DNA of 64,000 bases, taken from the NCBI RefSeq assembly GCF_038007465.1, contig NZ_JBBOXF010000001.1, forward strand, positions 2,057,001 to 2,121,000. Direction: 5' to 3'. This document shows positions 35,178 to 43,707 of the stretch, piece by piece. The notes beneath the pieces were generated by a model. That model ran no database searches. It was not told where the DNA came from and saw nothing but the letters and a program-made list of their open reading frames with translations. The DNA comes from Sporosarcina sp. FSL K6-1508. GTDB taxonomy: Bacteria; Bacillota; Bacilli; Bacillales_A; Planococcaceae. The translations under genes were made by a program, and so were the position numbers. The number at the start of each line of letters is the position of its first letter. Position 1 is the first letter of the stretch.

Positions 35178-36443
35178 ATGGAAAAGAGAATCAGTAGCTT
35201 GGTTGATGAACGTCAAGAGGAGTTGTTGCGATTGCTTGGAGATCTGGTCCGATTTCCAACTGTCAGTCCGCCTGCAAGAAATACAGCTGGCGTGCAGAAG
35301 TATATTCAAGACTTTTTAGAACAAGAGAAGTTCGAAACGGCTAGTTGGGATGTGTTTTCTGGCGATCCAAATGTTATAGGCATTAAAAAAGGAACAGATG
35401 GCACTCTGCATAATAGCTTAATCATTAATGGTCATATAGACGTTGCGGAAGTGGGGGATGAAACAGAGTGGACTGTGCCTGTCTTTGATCTGACGACGAA
35501 AGATGGCTTTGCATATGGACGGGGAACTTCTGATATGAAAGGTGCAGTGGCGGCGACTTTAATGGCCGTTAAATTAGTAAGGGAATTGGGTGTTGAACTT
35601 AAAGGCGATTTGCAAATCCAGACGGTCATTGGGGAGGAAGCAGGAGAAGCTGGAACACTTTCGTGTATGGAAAAAGGCTATACGGCAGACTTCGCGCTTG
35701 TAGTAGATGGCAGTGATCGTCAAATTCATGGTCAGGGTGGTGTAATAACCGGCTGGATAACAATCAAAAGTAAGGAAGTTTTCCATGATGCGATGAGGAT
35801 GAGTATGCTCCATGCAGGTGGTAACGTCAAGGGGGCCAGTGCGATCGAGAAGATGATGAAAGTGATTGCTGGACTGCAAGACTTGGAACGTCACTGGGCC
35901 GTGACAAAACAGTATCCGGGGTTTGCACCGGGTATGAATACTATCAACCCGGCAGTTATAGAAGGTGGAAGACATGCGGCTTTTGTTGCGGATGAATGCC
36001 GACTTTGGATCACTGTTCACTTTTATCCGAATGAAACGTATCAATCTGTGGTGAATGAAATTGAAGATCACCTTAACCATGTAGCCAAAGCGGATCCATG
36101 GCTGCGAGAAAATCCGATTCAATATCGCTGGGGCGGAAAATCGATGATTGAAGAGCGAGGAGAAATATTCCCGGCGCTGGAAATGAACGCGGATCATGCA
36201 GCTGTTCAACTGCTTGCAGATTGTCATGAGCAAACCGAAAAAAGTCCTGTAGTCATCGGTATGTCGAGAACAGTAACAGACGCGGGATGGTTAGGTGAGG
36301 CAGGAATTCCAACAGTTATCTATGGACCCGGGAAGTTGGAAGAAGCTCATTCTGTCGATGAAAAGATAAGCATCGATGAGTTACTAACTTTTACCAAGAC
36401 GCTTATGCTCTTTATAATTGAATGGTGTAATATGAAAAAATAA
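35178..36443 (+). CDS. ylmB: N-formyl-4-amino-5-aminomethyl-2-methylpyrimidine deformylase (YlmB)
   Basis: M20-family metalloenzyme that deformylates a thiamine breakdown product so that TenA can return it to HMP. The 421-residue protein has the M20 metal motifs NGHIDVAEVGD, GRGTSDMKGAVAAT and GEEAGEAGT, plus a late His in EEAHSVDEK. M20 paralogues such as ArgE or DapE look alike; the TPP riboswitch directly upstream decides for YlmB. The start is the second ATG (after GGATGGGTGA) rather than 35169. No tenA or thiXYZ genes are adjacent. A terminator follows. Confidence 0.88.
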   Translation: MEKRISSLVDERQEELLRLLGDLVRFPTVSPPARNTAGVQKYIQDFLEQEKFETASWDVFSGDPNVIGIKKGTDGTLHNSLIINGHIDVAEVGDETEWTVPVFDLTTKDGFAYGRGTSDMKGAVAATLMAVKLVRELGVELKGDLQIQTVIGEEAGEAGTLSCMEKGYTADFALVVDGSDRQIHGQGGVITGWITIKSKEVFHDAMRMSMLHAGGNVKGASAIEKMMKVIAGLQDLERHWAVTKQYPGFAPGMNTINPAVIEGGRHAAFVADECRLWITVHFYPNETYQSVVNEIEDHLNHVAKADPWLRENPIQYRWGGKSMIEERGEIFPALEMNADHAAVQLLADCHEQTEKSPVVIGMSRTVTDAGWLGEAGIPTVIYGPGKLEEAHSVDEKISIDELLTFTKTLMLFIIEWCNMKK

Positions 36444-36453
36444 GAGAAACGCT

Positions 36454-36496
36454 AAAACGTCTTCCATCGGTTCTATCTGCTGGAAGACGTTTTTAT
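36454..36496 (+). terminator. ylmB terminator
   Basis: AAAACGTCTTCCA ... TGGAAGACGTTTTT. Confidence 0.92.
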
Positions 36497-36586
36497 AGAA
36501 GAGTCTGTGTAGTGTTCGTTGAGTAATAGTGCTTGAACACTTTCCGTTTTAGTTACTAATGAGACTTTCCAATTTAAAACTTCTCT

Positions 36587-37549
36587 TTATTCAAACGCGT
36601 CAATCCGTTTTTCACTCATTAAATCACTAACGGTACCTAGTTGGTATCCTTTGTCTTTCATGCCATCTATCATCGATTTTAATCCCTCAGACGTGGGTTT
36701 TGTAGGATGCATAAGAACCATTGAGCCATTTCCCACACCTGTCAAAACGCGATTTACCATTTCCGTTGTCGCTGGCTTTTTCCAGTCAACCGTGTCGACC
36801 GTCCAAAGAATGGTTTTCATACCGAGTTCATTAGCAACAAGAATTGTTTCCTGATTAAAGCTTCCGCTCGGTGGGGCAAACCACTTCGGCTTCATGCCAA
36901 GTGTTTCTTCAATGACATCATTCGTTTTTGTCAATTCAACGATTGTCTCCTCCCTAGAACGCTGTTTAAGATCAGGATGACTGTAGGCATGGTTTCCAAT
37001 TTCATGCCCCTCCAAGTTAATCATGGAAGTTAAATCAGGGTTCTTTTTAACCCAACTGCCGTCAAAAAAGAATGTAGCCTTGACGTTAGAATCATTCAAA
37101 GTTGCCAGGATGTCTGGGATGTATTCGTCGCCCCACGCAACATTGATTAATAACGCGACCATAGGTTTTTCTGGATTACCTTTATAAATAGGAGATGGGG
37201 GCAGATTTTCCAAATGAACTTGTGGTGAAACCTCTTTATAAACAAGTTTTTTCACATCAAAATCATTGCCAGCCAACATACTTTGATAACTTGCTTTGCT
37301 ATCAATTACTAATCCGTTATAGCCTGGAATAGCTTTCCATATCTTATCAACAGTCGCATCAATTGGTTTTATATCATTCGCCAATGCATAGGATTGAATT
37401 TTGCTGAGTAAGTCTTCATTTTCAACAGTTGTCGGAATTGCCATTGTCGTTATAAGATCTGATGGGATAGGTAGACTTTTCGAATTGCCAAGAAAAAACA
37501 GAACTGAACCACTTAATAACACAAATAGTATTAGAAATGTATTCTTCAT
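36587..37549 (-). CDS. ylxY: YlxY-type polysaccharide deacetylase-like protein
   Basis: A 320-residue NodB-fold protein with an N-terminal membrane anchor (about 5-22). The metal-binding HxxxH is kept (HEIGNHAYSHPD), as are the late motifs FAPPSGSFN and MVLMHPTKPTSEGL. The normal TFDDG motif, which supplies the catalytic base, is replaced by INVAWGDE, as is typical of the YlxY sporulation branch, so activity is doubtful. In Bacillus ylxY sits beside the M16 peptidase gene mlpA; here it is alone. AGGAGGAG precedes the ATG. Confidence 0.82.
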   Translation of the reverse strand: MKNTFLILFVLLSGSVLFFLGNSKSLPIPSDLITTMAIPTTVENEDLLSKIQSYALANDIKPIDATVDKIWKAIPGYNGLVIDSKASYQSMLAGNDFDVKKLVYKEVSPQVHLENLPPSPIYKGNPEKPMVALLINVAWGDEYIPDILATLNDSNVKATFFFDGSWVKKNPDLTSMINLEGHEIGNHAYSHPDLKQRSREETIVELTKTNDVIEETLGMKPKWFAPPSGSFNQETILVANELGMKTILWTVDTVDWKKPATTEMVNRVLTGVGNGSMVLMHPTKPTSEGLKSMIDGMKDKGYQLGTVSDLMSEKRIDAFE

Positions 37550-37692
37550 GTTCTCCTCCTAGTTGTAGTCACTTCATCATAATCTCCCCCAACATTGATT
37601 TTTAATACTTATCTAAAACGCAATATAATCCGCTCGTTTGTCAATCCATGACACTATATGAGGGAATAGGAAATTTAAAAATCTGAATAGTG

Positions 37693-37721
37693 TTGACAAT
37701 ATTTTTCTAGTACGCTATATT
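37693..37721 (+). promoter_or_regulatory. Promoter of the LacI-family gene
   Basis: TTGACA (37693-37698), 17 bases, TATATT (37716-37721). Confidence 0.8.
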
Positions 37722-37753
37722 CATAATAATTAAGATTGAATTGGAGATTAGTT

Positions 37754-38752
37754 ATGGTTTCTTCTAAAGATGTTGCGAAATATGCTGGTGTTTCACAAAC
37801 AACGGTGTCACGTGTATTAAATAGTCCCGATTTGGTACAGAAAAAAACGCTCGATAAAGTACAGAATGCAATAAATGAATTGAATTATCGACCCAACTCA
37901 GTCGCACGTTCACTTGTGAATAATAAAACCAAATCAATCGCTTTACTATCAGGTCCGCTTCATAACCCTTTTTTTGCGGAGTCTACAACGTCTATTGTGA
38001 ATTATGCAAAAGAAAAAGGATTTAATGTAAATGTACACTTTGAGAATTTCGGAAGTAATATGGAAGTCTATCAAGACATGGTTGAGAATACGGTTGATGG
38101 AATTATTTTATCATCCATTTTATATGAGGATTTGATCTTTGAGCGATTGAACAGGTTAGATATTCCTTTTGTAATGTTTAACCGAAAGCATAAAGAGCTT
38201 GGTCATTTTGTGGAAATGGACAATGTTCAAGCGGGACGTCTTGCAACTGCACATTTAATAAGTTTAAAGCATCAACATATTGCCTGGGTTGGAGGACCTC
38301 TGAATATGAGCACGTTTTGGGGAAGATTCGAGGGTTATAAACAAGTTCTTACAGAAGAAAAAATTCCCCTTGAGCAGCACAATATTATTATTACAGACAC
38401 GAGCCGAGAATCTATTTTTAAGGAAACCGCATCCATCATGTCCCGCAAGAATCGACCTACAGCTATTTATGCTGCAACCGATTCAATCGCTATCTTTATA
38501 ATGGATTATCTTCTTCAAAAGGGATACGAAATTCCTCGGGATATTAGCATTATTGGAACCGATAATGTGAATTTAAGCGCTCATGCTTCATTTCAACTTA
38601 GCACGGTTACAATAACGACAGAACAAAATCTTGGACGGATTGCAGTCGAAACGTTATTTAATCTAATTGAAGGACAGCCTTTCAGTCCATCGTTTATTCA
38701 AAAAACAATTGAAACAAGTTTATTGGCAAGGAAAACAACCCTAAAATTGTAA
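37754..38752 (+). CDS. LacI-family transcriptional regulator
   Basis: A 332-residue regulator. The N-terminal helix-turn-helix is SSKDVAKYAGVSQTTVSRVLN, followed by the hinge PNSVARSL and a periplasmic-binding-protein-like effector domain (IALLSGPLHNPFFAEST onward, with IIGTDNVNLSAHA). The start is the ATG after TTGGAG. It directly precedes the lactonase, alcohol dehydrogenase and aldehyde dehydrogenase genes and is the likely regulator of that operon. A CG-centred palindrome in the intervening 235 bases is a plausible operator. The effector is presumably a pathway intermediate (inference). Confidence 0.88.
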   Translation: MVSSKDVAKYAGVSQTTVSRVLNSPDLVQKKTLDKVQNAINELNYRPNSVARSLVNNKTKSIALLSGPLHNPFFAESTTSIVNYAKEKGFNVNVHFENFGSNMEVYQDMVENTVDGIILSSILYEDLIFERLNRLDIPFVMFNRKHKELGHFVEMDNVQAGRLATAHLISLKHQHIAWVGGPLNMSTFWGRFEGYKQVLTEEKIPLEQHNIIITDTSRESIFKETASIMSRKNRPTAIYAATDSIAIFIMDYLLQKGYEIPRDISIIGTDNVNLSAHASFQLSTVTITTEQNLGRIAVETLFNLIEGQPFSPSFIQKTIETSLLARKTTLKL

Positions 38753-38867
38753 GGAAAGGAGAGCTATAAGTGAATATGTAGTCAAAAATTAAAACTAGCA
38801 CATTGAAGCGAGTTTCTCGTACCTTAGTTATGTCCCAGCAGAAAGTGAAGCTTACTGTTTTAAGATG

Positions 38868-38887
38868 AAATGGTTACGTATTCATTT
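38868..38887 (+). promoter_or_regulatory. Candidate LacI-type operator
   Basis: AAATGGTTACGTATTCATTT is symmetric at 16 of 20 positions around a central CG, the form LacI/GalR proteins bind, 100 bases before the lactonase start. Confidence 0.5.
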
Positions 38888-38987
38888 ATTGTTAAAGAAG
38901 AAATTTGACAAGGATTTTGAAGGGAGGTGGGTGAAAGATTAGGTTCGTGAATTGATTAAAACTCTTATTAAACAAGGAGGAATAAAT

Positions 38988-39836
38988 TTGTCAAACATTA
39001 TTAAGCCAAGTAAAAAGCTGTATGTTATGGACAACGGGCGTATGAAAATGGATAAAAACTGGATGATTGCGATGCATAACCCTGCCACATTAGCAAATCC
39101 GAATGCACCTGCCGAATTTGTTGAGTTTCCTATTTACACGGTCCTGATTGATCATCCAGAAGGGAAAATCCTTTTTGACACCGCCTGTAACCCGAATTCG
39201 ATGGGACAGGATGGCCGCTGGGGCCAAATGACACAGCAAATGTTTCCGATTACGATGGCAGAGGAATGTTACCTTCATAATCGTTTGGAACAATTGGGGG
39301 TTAGGCCTGAAGATATTAAATATGTAGTTGCTTCCCATCTCCATTTAGATCATGCAGGATGTTTGGAGTTGTTTACCAATGCTACAATCATTGTCCATGA
39401 GGATGAGCTGAATGGAACATTGCAGACATATGCCCGCAATCAGAAAGAGGGGGCTTATATATGGGGTGATATTGATGCATGGATTAAAAATAATCTTCAA
39501 TGGCACACAATCAAACGTGGGGAAGATAATATTCAACTTGCGGAAGGAATCAATATTCTTAATTTTGGCAGCGGACATGCATGGGGAATGCTTGGATTGC
39601 AGATTGATATGCCTGACACGGGCGGAATTATTTTAGCTTCAGATGCAATTTATACGGAAGAAAGTTTTGGGCCGCCAATCAAACCGCCGGGTATTATTTA
39701 TGATTCGATTGGGTATTCCACAGCAGTTGAGAAAATCCGAAGAATTGCAAAAGAAACCGATTCCGATGTGTGGTTTGGACATGATGCGAATCAATTCAAG
39801 AACTTTCGAAAATCGACCGAGGGGTACTATGAGTAA
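38988..39836 (+). CDS. MBL-fold lactonase (AHL/gamma-butyrolactone type)
   Basis: A 282-residue metallo-beta-lactamase-fold lactonase with the dinuclear zinc motif H117-L-H119-L-D121-H122, a later His in NFGSGHAWGM and Asp in ILASDAIY. It resembles the AiiA/AttM(BlcC) group, which opens gamma-butyrolactone or N-acyl homoserine lactones. The start is a TTG with AAGGAGG seven bases upstream. The next two genes, 16 and 18 bases apart, encode an Fe-type alcohol dehydrogenase and a succinate-semialdehyde-type dehydrogenase, exactly the partners of BlcC in Agrobacterium. That favours gamma-butyrolactone as substrate over quorum signals. Confidence 0.82.
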   Translation: MSNIIKPSKKLYVMDNGRMKMDKNWMIAMHNPATLANPNAPAEFVEFPIYTVLIDHPEGKILFDTACNPNSMGQDGRWGQMTQQMFPITMAEECYLHNRLEQLGVRPEDIKYVVASHLHLDHAGCLELFTNATIIVHEDELNGTLQTYARNQKEGAYIWGDIDAWIKNNLQWHTIKRGEDNIQLAEGINILNFGSGHAWGMLGLQIDMPDTGGIILASDAIYTEESFGPPIKPPGIIYDSIGYSTAVEKIRRIAKETDSDVWFGHDANQFKNFRKSTEGYYE

Positions 39837-39852
39837 TGAAGGAGGTAAAGTG

Positions 39853-41034
39853 ATGGGCTTTTCACAACTTGTATTTGCGCCTCTTAGTTATACAGGCTGG
39901 GGAGCATTAACACAATTAGTCGCCGAGGTCGAAAAATATGACGCTCAAAAAGTTCTTGTGGTGACAGATCCTGTTTTAGAGAAGATTGGCATCACTAAAC
40001 AAGTGACAGCACCACTTATCGAAAAGGGGTTTGCTGTTTCTGTCTATACAGAGGTTGTTCCAGAACCACCACTCGAAGTCGGGGAGGCACTCGTCGATTT
40101 TACGCGTAAAGGGAACTTTGATTTAGTCATTGGATTTGGCGGTGGCAGTGCGATGGATCTGGCGAAATTAGCAGCAGTACTGGCAGTTCATGAAGGTCCC
40201 GTAGCGGACTACTTGAATTTGACTGGTACGAAAAAAGTTGAGAAGAAAGGGCTCCCGAAAATACTTATTCCTACAACTGCGGGGACGGGCTCTGAAGTGA
40301 CGAACATTTCCGTTCTCTCATTGGAGACAACAAAAGATGTAGTAGCGAATAATTATCTATTAGCTGATGTCGCCATTGTGGACCCGGCTTTGACGGTTTC
40401 GGTACCTCCAAGAGTGACGGCGGCAACGGGGGTGGATGCACTAACGCACGCAGTGGAAGCTTATATTTCTGTAAATGCTAGTCCGGCATCAGATGCACTT
40501 GCCTTACATGCGATTCGGCTTATAGCACATTCACTCCGGAAAGCGGTTGAAGATGGAAACAATCGGCAAGCAAGAACGGATATGAGTCAGGGAAGCTTTC
40601 TTGCGGGCTTGGCATTCTTCAATGCGGGGGTAGCCGGTGTCCATGCTTTAGCATATCCAATCGGTGGGCAATTCCATATTCCACATGGTGAATCTAATGC
40701 AGTATTACTGCCTTACGTTATGAGTTATATTCGTAAAAGTTGTACGAAGCGAATGGGCGATATTTTAGAAGCATTAGGTGGCAATAAAAGCCTGTTATCT
40801 GAAGAAGAAGCATCCTATAAATGTGTAGACGAACTGACAAGAATCGTTAAAGATGTAGGAATCCCATCAACATTAGGCGGTTTCAATATTCCAGAATCGG
40901 CACTTGAGCAATTGACTTCTGATGGTGTAAAGCAAAAGCGTATACTGGAAAGAAGTCCCCTTCCGTTGAAAGAGGATGACATACGAAAAATATATCAATC
41001 GGCATTTGATGGTGTTGTTACCGAGCCGGTTTGA
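39853..41034 (+). CDS. Iron-containing alcohol dehydrogenase, probable 4-hydroxybutyrate dehydrogenase
   Basis: A 393-residue group III dehydrogenase with the NAD-loop GFGGGSAMDLAKLAAVL and PTTAGTGSEVTN. Metal ligands lie in GVDALTHAVEAYIS and HIPHGESNAVLLPYVM. In context it should oxidise 4-hydroxybutyrate, the product of gamma-butyrolactone hydrolysis, to succinate semialdehyde. The start is the ATG after AAGGAGGT; a long open extension upstream only overlaps the lactonase gene. The family also includes 1,3-propanediol and maleylacetate reductases, so specificity rests on neighbours. Confidence 0.85.
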   Translation: MGFSQLVFAPLSYTGWGALTQLVAEVEKYDAQKVLVVTDPVLEKIGITKQVTAPLIEKGFAVSVYTEVVPEPPLEVGEALVDFTRKGNFDLVIGFGGGSAMDLAKLAAVLAVHEGPVADYLNLTGTKKVEKKGLPKILIPTTAGTGSEVTNISVLSLETTKDVVANNYLLADVAIVDPALTVSVPPRVTAATGVDALTHAVEAYISVNASPASDALALHAIRLIAHSLRKAVEDGNNRQARTDMSQGSFLAGLAFFNAGVAGVHALAYPIGGQFHIPHGESNAVLLPYVMSYIRKSCTKRMGDILEALGGNKSLLSEEEASYKCVDELTRIVKDVGIPSTLGGFNIPESALEQLTSDGVKQKRILERSPLPLKEDDIRKIYQSAFDGVVTEPV

Positions 41035-41052
41035 TTTTAGGAGTGATTTGAC

Positions 41053-42471
41053 TTGAAAAGATATCACATGATTATTAATGGTGAAGAGGTCGGGCATGAG
41101 CTGCCGATCATTGAAGTCAGTAATCCTGCTACAGGACAAGTATTTGCAACTGTACCAAAAGGAAATGGAAAAGAGGCAGAACTTGCTGTAGATGCTGCAT
41201 TTGCTGCATTTGAAAAATGGTCAGGACTGTCTGCATACGAGAGAAGTGATTTAATCCGGAATTGGTATGAGCTGATTAAGGATCATACGGAGGACCTCGC
41301 GAAAACAATGACGGAAGAGCAAGGAAAACCGCTAACTGAAGCCCGTGGTGAAATCAATTATGCGAACGGTTTTATGTCTTGGTATGCGGAAGAGGGCAAG
41401 CGAGTATACGGAGAAATGATACCGGCTACTCAGCAAAATAAACGTCTTTTTGTTCATAAACAACCCGTTGGCGTTGCGGCAGTCATTACGCCATGGAACT
41501 TCCCGGCAGCAATGATTACAAGGAAAGTGGGCCCTGCACTTGCAGCGGGCTGTACAGTCGTTATAAAACCAGCCGGTCAAACACCGCTTACTGCTATTAA
41601 GCTTGTTCAGCTGGCTGGAGAGGCAGGCATCCCTCCTGGCGTTGTTAATATCGTTACTGGGGATTCCAAAACAATTGGTGAAGCTTGGTTAAAAGATACA
41701 CGTGTTAGGAAACTTACATTTACGGGATCGACGGAGGTCGGGAAAGTACTGATGCAAGGTGCCGCAGAAACAGTAAAAAAAGTATCCCTTGAATTGGGTG
41801 GACATGCGCCAGCAATCATTATGGAAGATTGCGATTTGGATAAAGCGGTAGAAGGCGTACTTGCGGCAAAGTTCCGAAACGCAGGTCAAACATGCGTCTG
41901 TATAAATCGTGTCTATGTTCAAGAATCGATTGCTGAATCATTCACTCAGAAGCTTGTTGAAAAAGCGAAGAAAATGAAGGTAGGAAATGGATTGGACGAG
42001 GGTGTTGATATTGGTCCTCTTATCGATGTTTCCGCTGTTGAAAAAGCCCAAAACCATGTTGACGATGCGACAACAAAAGGGGCGATAATCGCACTTGGCG
42101 GGGAAGGACGGGATGGACTCTTCTTTGAACCGACCATTTTAACTAATGTAACGGACGACATGGTTTGTATGTATGAGGAAACATTTGGTCCAGTTATGCC
42201 AATTAGTACATTTTCAACGGAAGAAGAGGCAATCAGACGAGCTAATGACTCGATTTATGGACTGGCTGCCTACGTCTTCACGGAGAACATATCGAGAGGA
42301 ATCCGGATTACCGATAAGTTGGAGTATGGAATTATCGGTCTCAATGATGGACTTCCATCAACACCACAAGCACCATTTGGCGGCTTTAAACAGAGTGGCC
42401 TTGGGCGAGAAGGCGGTCACCATGGCATAGATGAGTATCTAGAAGTTAAATACATTTCGCTTGGTTTATAA
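41053..42471 (+). CDS. gabD: Aldehyde dehydrogenase, probable succinate-semialdehyde dehydrogenase
   Basis: A 472-residue NAD(P)-dependent ALDH. The general base Glu lies in LELGGHAP (E247) and the nucleophile in GQTCVC (C281). ITPWNFPAAMITRK and FTGSTEVGK mark the cofactor site. Overall it looks closest to the GabD class, which oxidises succinate semialdehyde to succinate. The start is TTG with TAGGAG nine bases upstream. It completes a predicted route gamma-butyrolactone to 4-hydroxybutyrate to succinate semialdehyde to succinate. A terminator follows at once. Confidence 0.86.
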   Translation: MKRYHMIINGEEVGHELPIIEVSNPATGQVFATVPKGNGKEAELAVDAAFAAFEKWSGLSAYERSDLIRNWYELIKDHTEDLAKTMTEEQGKPLTEARGEINYANGFMSWYAEEGKRVYGEMIPATQQNKRLFVHKQPVGVAAVITPWNFPAAMITRKVGPALAAGCTVVIKPAGQTPLTAIKLVQLAGEAGIPPGVVNIVTGDSKTIGEAWLKDTRVRKLTFTGSTEVGKVLMQGAAETVKKVSLELGGHAPAIIMEDCDLDKAVEGVLAAKFRNAGQTCVCINRVYVQESIAESFTQKLVEKAKKMKVGNGLDEGVDIGPLIDVSAVEKAQNHVDDATTKGAIIALGGEGRDGLFFEPTILTNVTDDMVCMYEETFGPVMPISTFSTEEEAIRRANDSIYGLAAYVFTENISRGIRITDKLEYGIIGLNDGLPSTPQAPFGGFKQSGLGREGGHHGIDEYLEVKYISLGL

Positions 42472-42480
42472 GAAACGAAA

Positions 42481-42517
42481 AAAACCGCTACCGATTGATG
42501 GGGCGGTTTTGTTTGTT
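42481..42517 (+). terminator. Terminator of the lactone operon
   Basis: AAAACCGC ... GCGGTTTT then GTTTGTTTTT. Confidence 0.88.
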
Positions 42518-42573
42518 TTTGCAAAGAAAACTATACAATCTTAAACTGTGGAGAGGTTATAACAGGTGGTTCA

Positions 42574-42852
42574 TTGGCAAATGAATTAAATAAAGATTCA
42601 ATTGAAGAGAGTCAAGACGCAATGCTGCAAAATATGCAAATGATGTTAAAGAAGAATAAGCGATTAGCGGAAAAATTACTGGGTACTGAGATTCTCCAAA
42701 AAAGATATGACTACTTAAACGACCATGGTTTTCAGGCTTACGGTGCGGTTGTTACGGGGCCAGTCAAAGAATTATTGAAACTGCGAGAGTTAGAAGGAAT
42801 CCATAGCGTTTTACTAGGCGAAATGACGTATTGGAATTGGAATAAAAGATAA
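42574..42852 (+). CDS. Stand-alone sigma-factor-regulator C-terminal-like domain
   Basis: A 92-residue soluble protein, TTG start. Its second half, HGFQAYGAVVTGPVKELLKL ... LLGEMTYWNW, resembles the C-terminal domain (Sigma_reg_C type) of the roughly 330-residue Bacillales membrane anti-sigma regulators. It lacks any membrane segment or the N-terminal domain. It could be a truncated gene or a genuine solo domain. No sigma gene is adjacent; the ECF pair lies 13 kb away. Confidence 0.5.
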   Translation: MANELNKDSIEESQDAMLQNMQMMLKKNKRLAEKLLGTEILQKRYDYLNDHGFQAYGAVVTGPVKELLKLRELEGIHSVLLGEMTYWNWNKR

Positions 42853-43261
42853 ATCTGATAGAATGAGAGCACATGGTTGTTTATAATTTAGAAGAAATGA
42901 TTGGTGGAGGTACCGAGTATTTTTACTAAGAGGAAGCGTTTTTACCGCAGAGTGATATGATGATTAAAAAGCCAAAAAGCTTAAACATGATGCGCCGTCA
43001 CAAAATAGACTAGTACTGACTTGCTCAAGGAGACAATAGATAGAGACTGGGTTACTGATTCCATTCAATACCGATTCGGCTGCCCACTTAAGGCGACTAC
43101 GCACAGTTCATATGCCTTATTCAATACTTCAATCTATATTGTGTGTCTTTCTGGCTATTTTCTATGGAACTGGCCTTTTGGGGGTTATCATACTATGAAT
43201 ACTCATGTTTCATAAGCTATGCTTTAGTGGTATAAGACGAGTAGGAAGGAGTTGCAGGTAA
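42853..43261. other. Gene-poor 400-base region
   Basis: A 64-codon frame at 43021-43215 begins with TTG but has no proper RBS and an unconvincing composition. GGTGGAGG at 42904 is not followed by a sustained frame. Nothing else was recognised. Confidence 0.5.
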
Positions 43262-43678
43262 ATGACTTTCGTACATATTGGCGTATTTATCATGGCAATC
43301 GCGTTTGCACTAGTTTCGATATTCTTCGCGAAATTACTTCTACGCGTATCAGGCGTCATTGGAACTGTTGGACAGACTGTAAGTGAGTTGGAGATGAAGA
43401 TGGATAAGACAATCATTGAATTGGAACAGACGATTAGTGAGACAAATGCTACGGCAACAGATATTGAAGAGAAGGCACTGGCATTAAATAGCGTGTTTTA
43501 CACAGCCAAGCATGTTGGAGACTCAACCTCGCTATTGAGTGAAGAATTGGCGATACGGACTGAACGCTATGCACAGAACCCTTCGTTGCCTGGTACAAGA
43601 CCTTTCGTGCGCGTCATCCAGTTTACCGAATTTGCTTCAAGTCTATTTAATTCTTGGAAGCGGGGAAAGCACGCTTAA
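43262..43678 (+). CDS. DUF948 (YtxG-like) membrane protein, type A
   Basis: A 138-residue protein: one N-terminal membrane segment (3-26), then a coiled coil rich in Glu/Thr/Asp (about 35-80), then a short tail. Matches the DUF948/YtxG general-stress family. It is most like the protein encoded at 44783-45265 (shared pattern ALNSVFYTAKHVGDSTSLLSEE / SLNSLSDSAKNLGNSTDHMNKS). First of four paralogues arranged A-B/B'-A'. GGAAGGAG precedes the ATG. Confidence 0.75.
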   Translation: MTFVHIGVFIMAIAFALVSIFFAKLLLRVSGVIGTVGQTVSELEMKMDKTIIELEQTISETNATATDIEEKALALNSVFYTAKHVGDSTSLLSEELAIRTERYAQNPSLPGTRPFVRVIQFTEFASSLFNSWKRGKHA

Positions 43679-43707
43679 TCAAACAAATTTTGAAATGAGG
43701 GATGAAA

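Noticed and set aside
43021..43215. 64-codon frame before the DUF948 genes
   Set aside because: The TTG start has no properly spaced RBS and the composition is unlike neighbouring genes.
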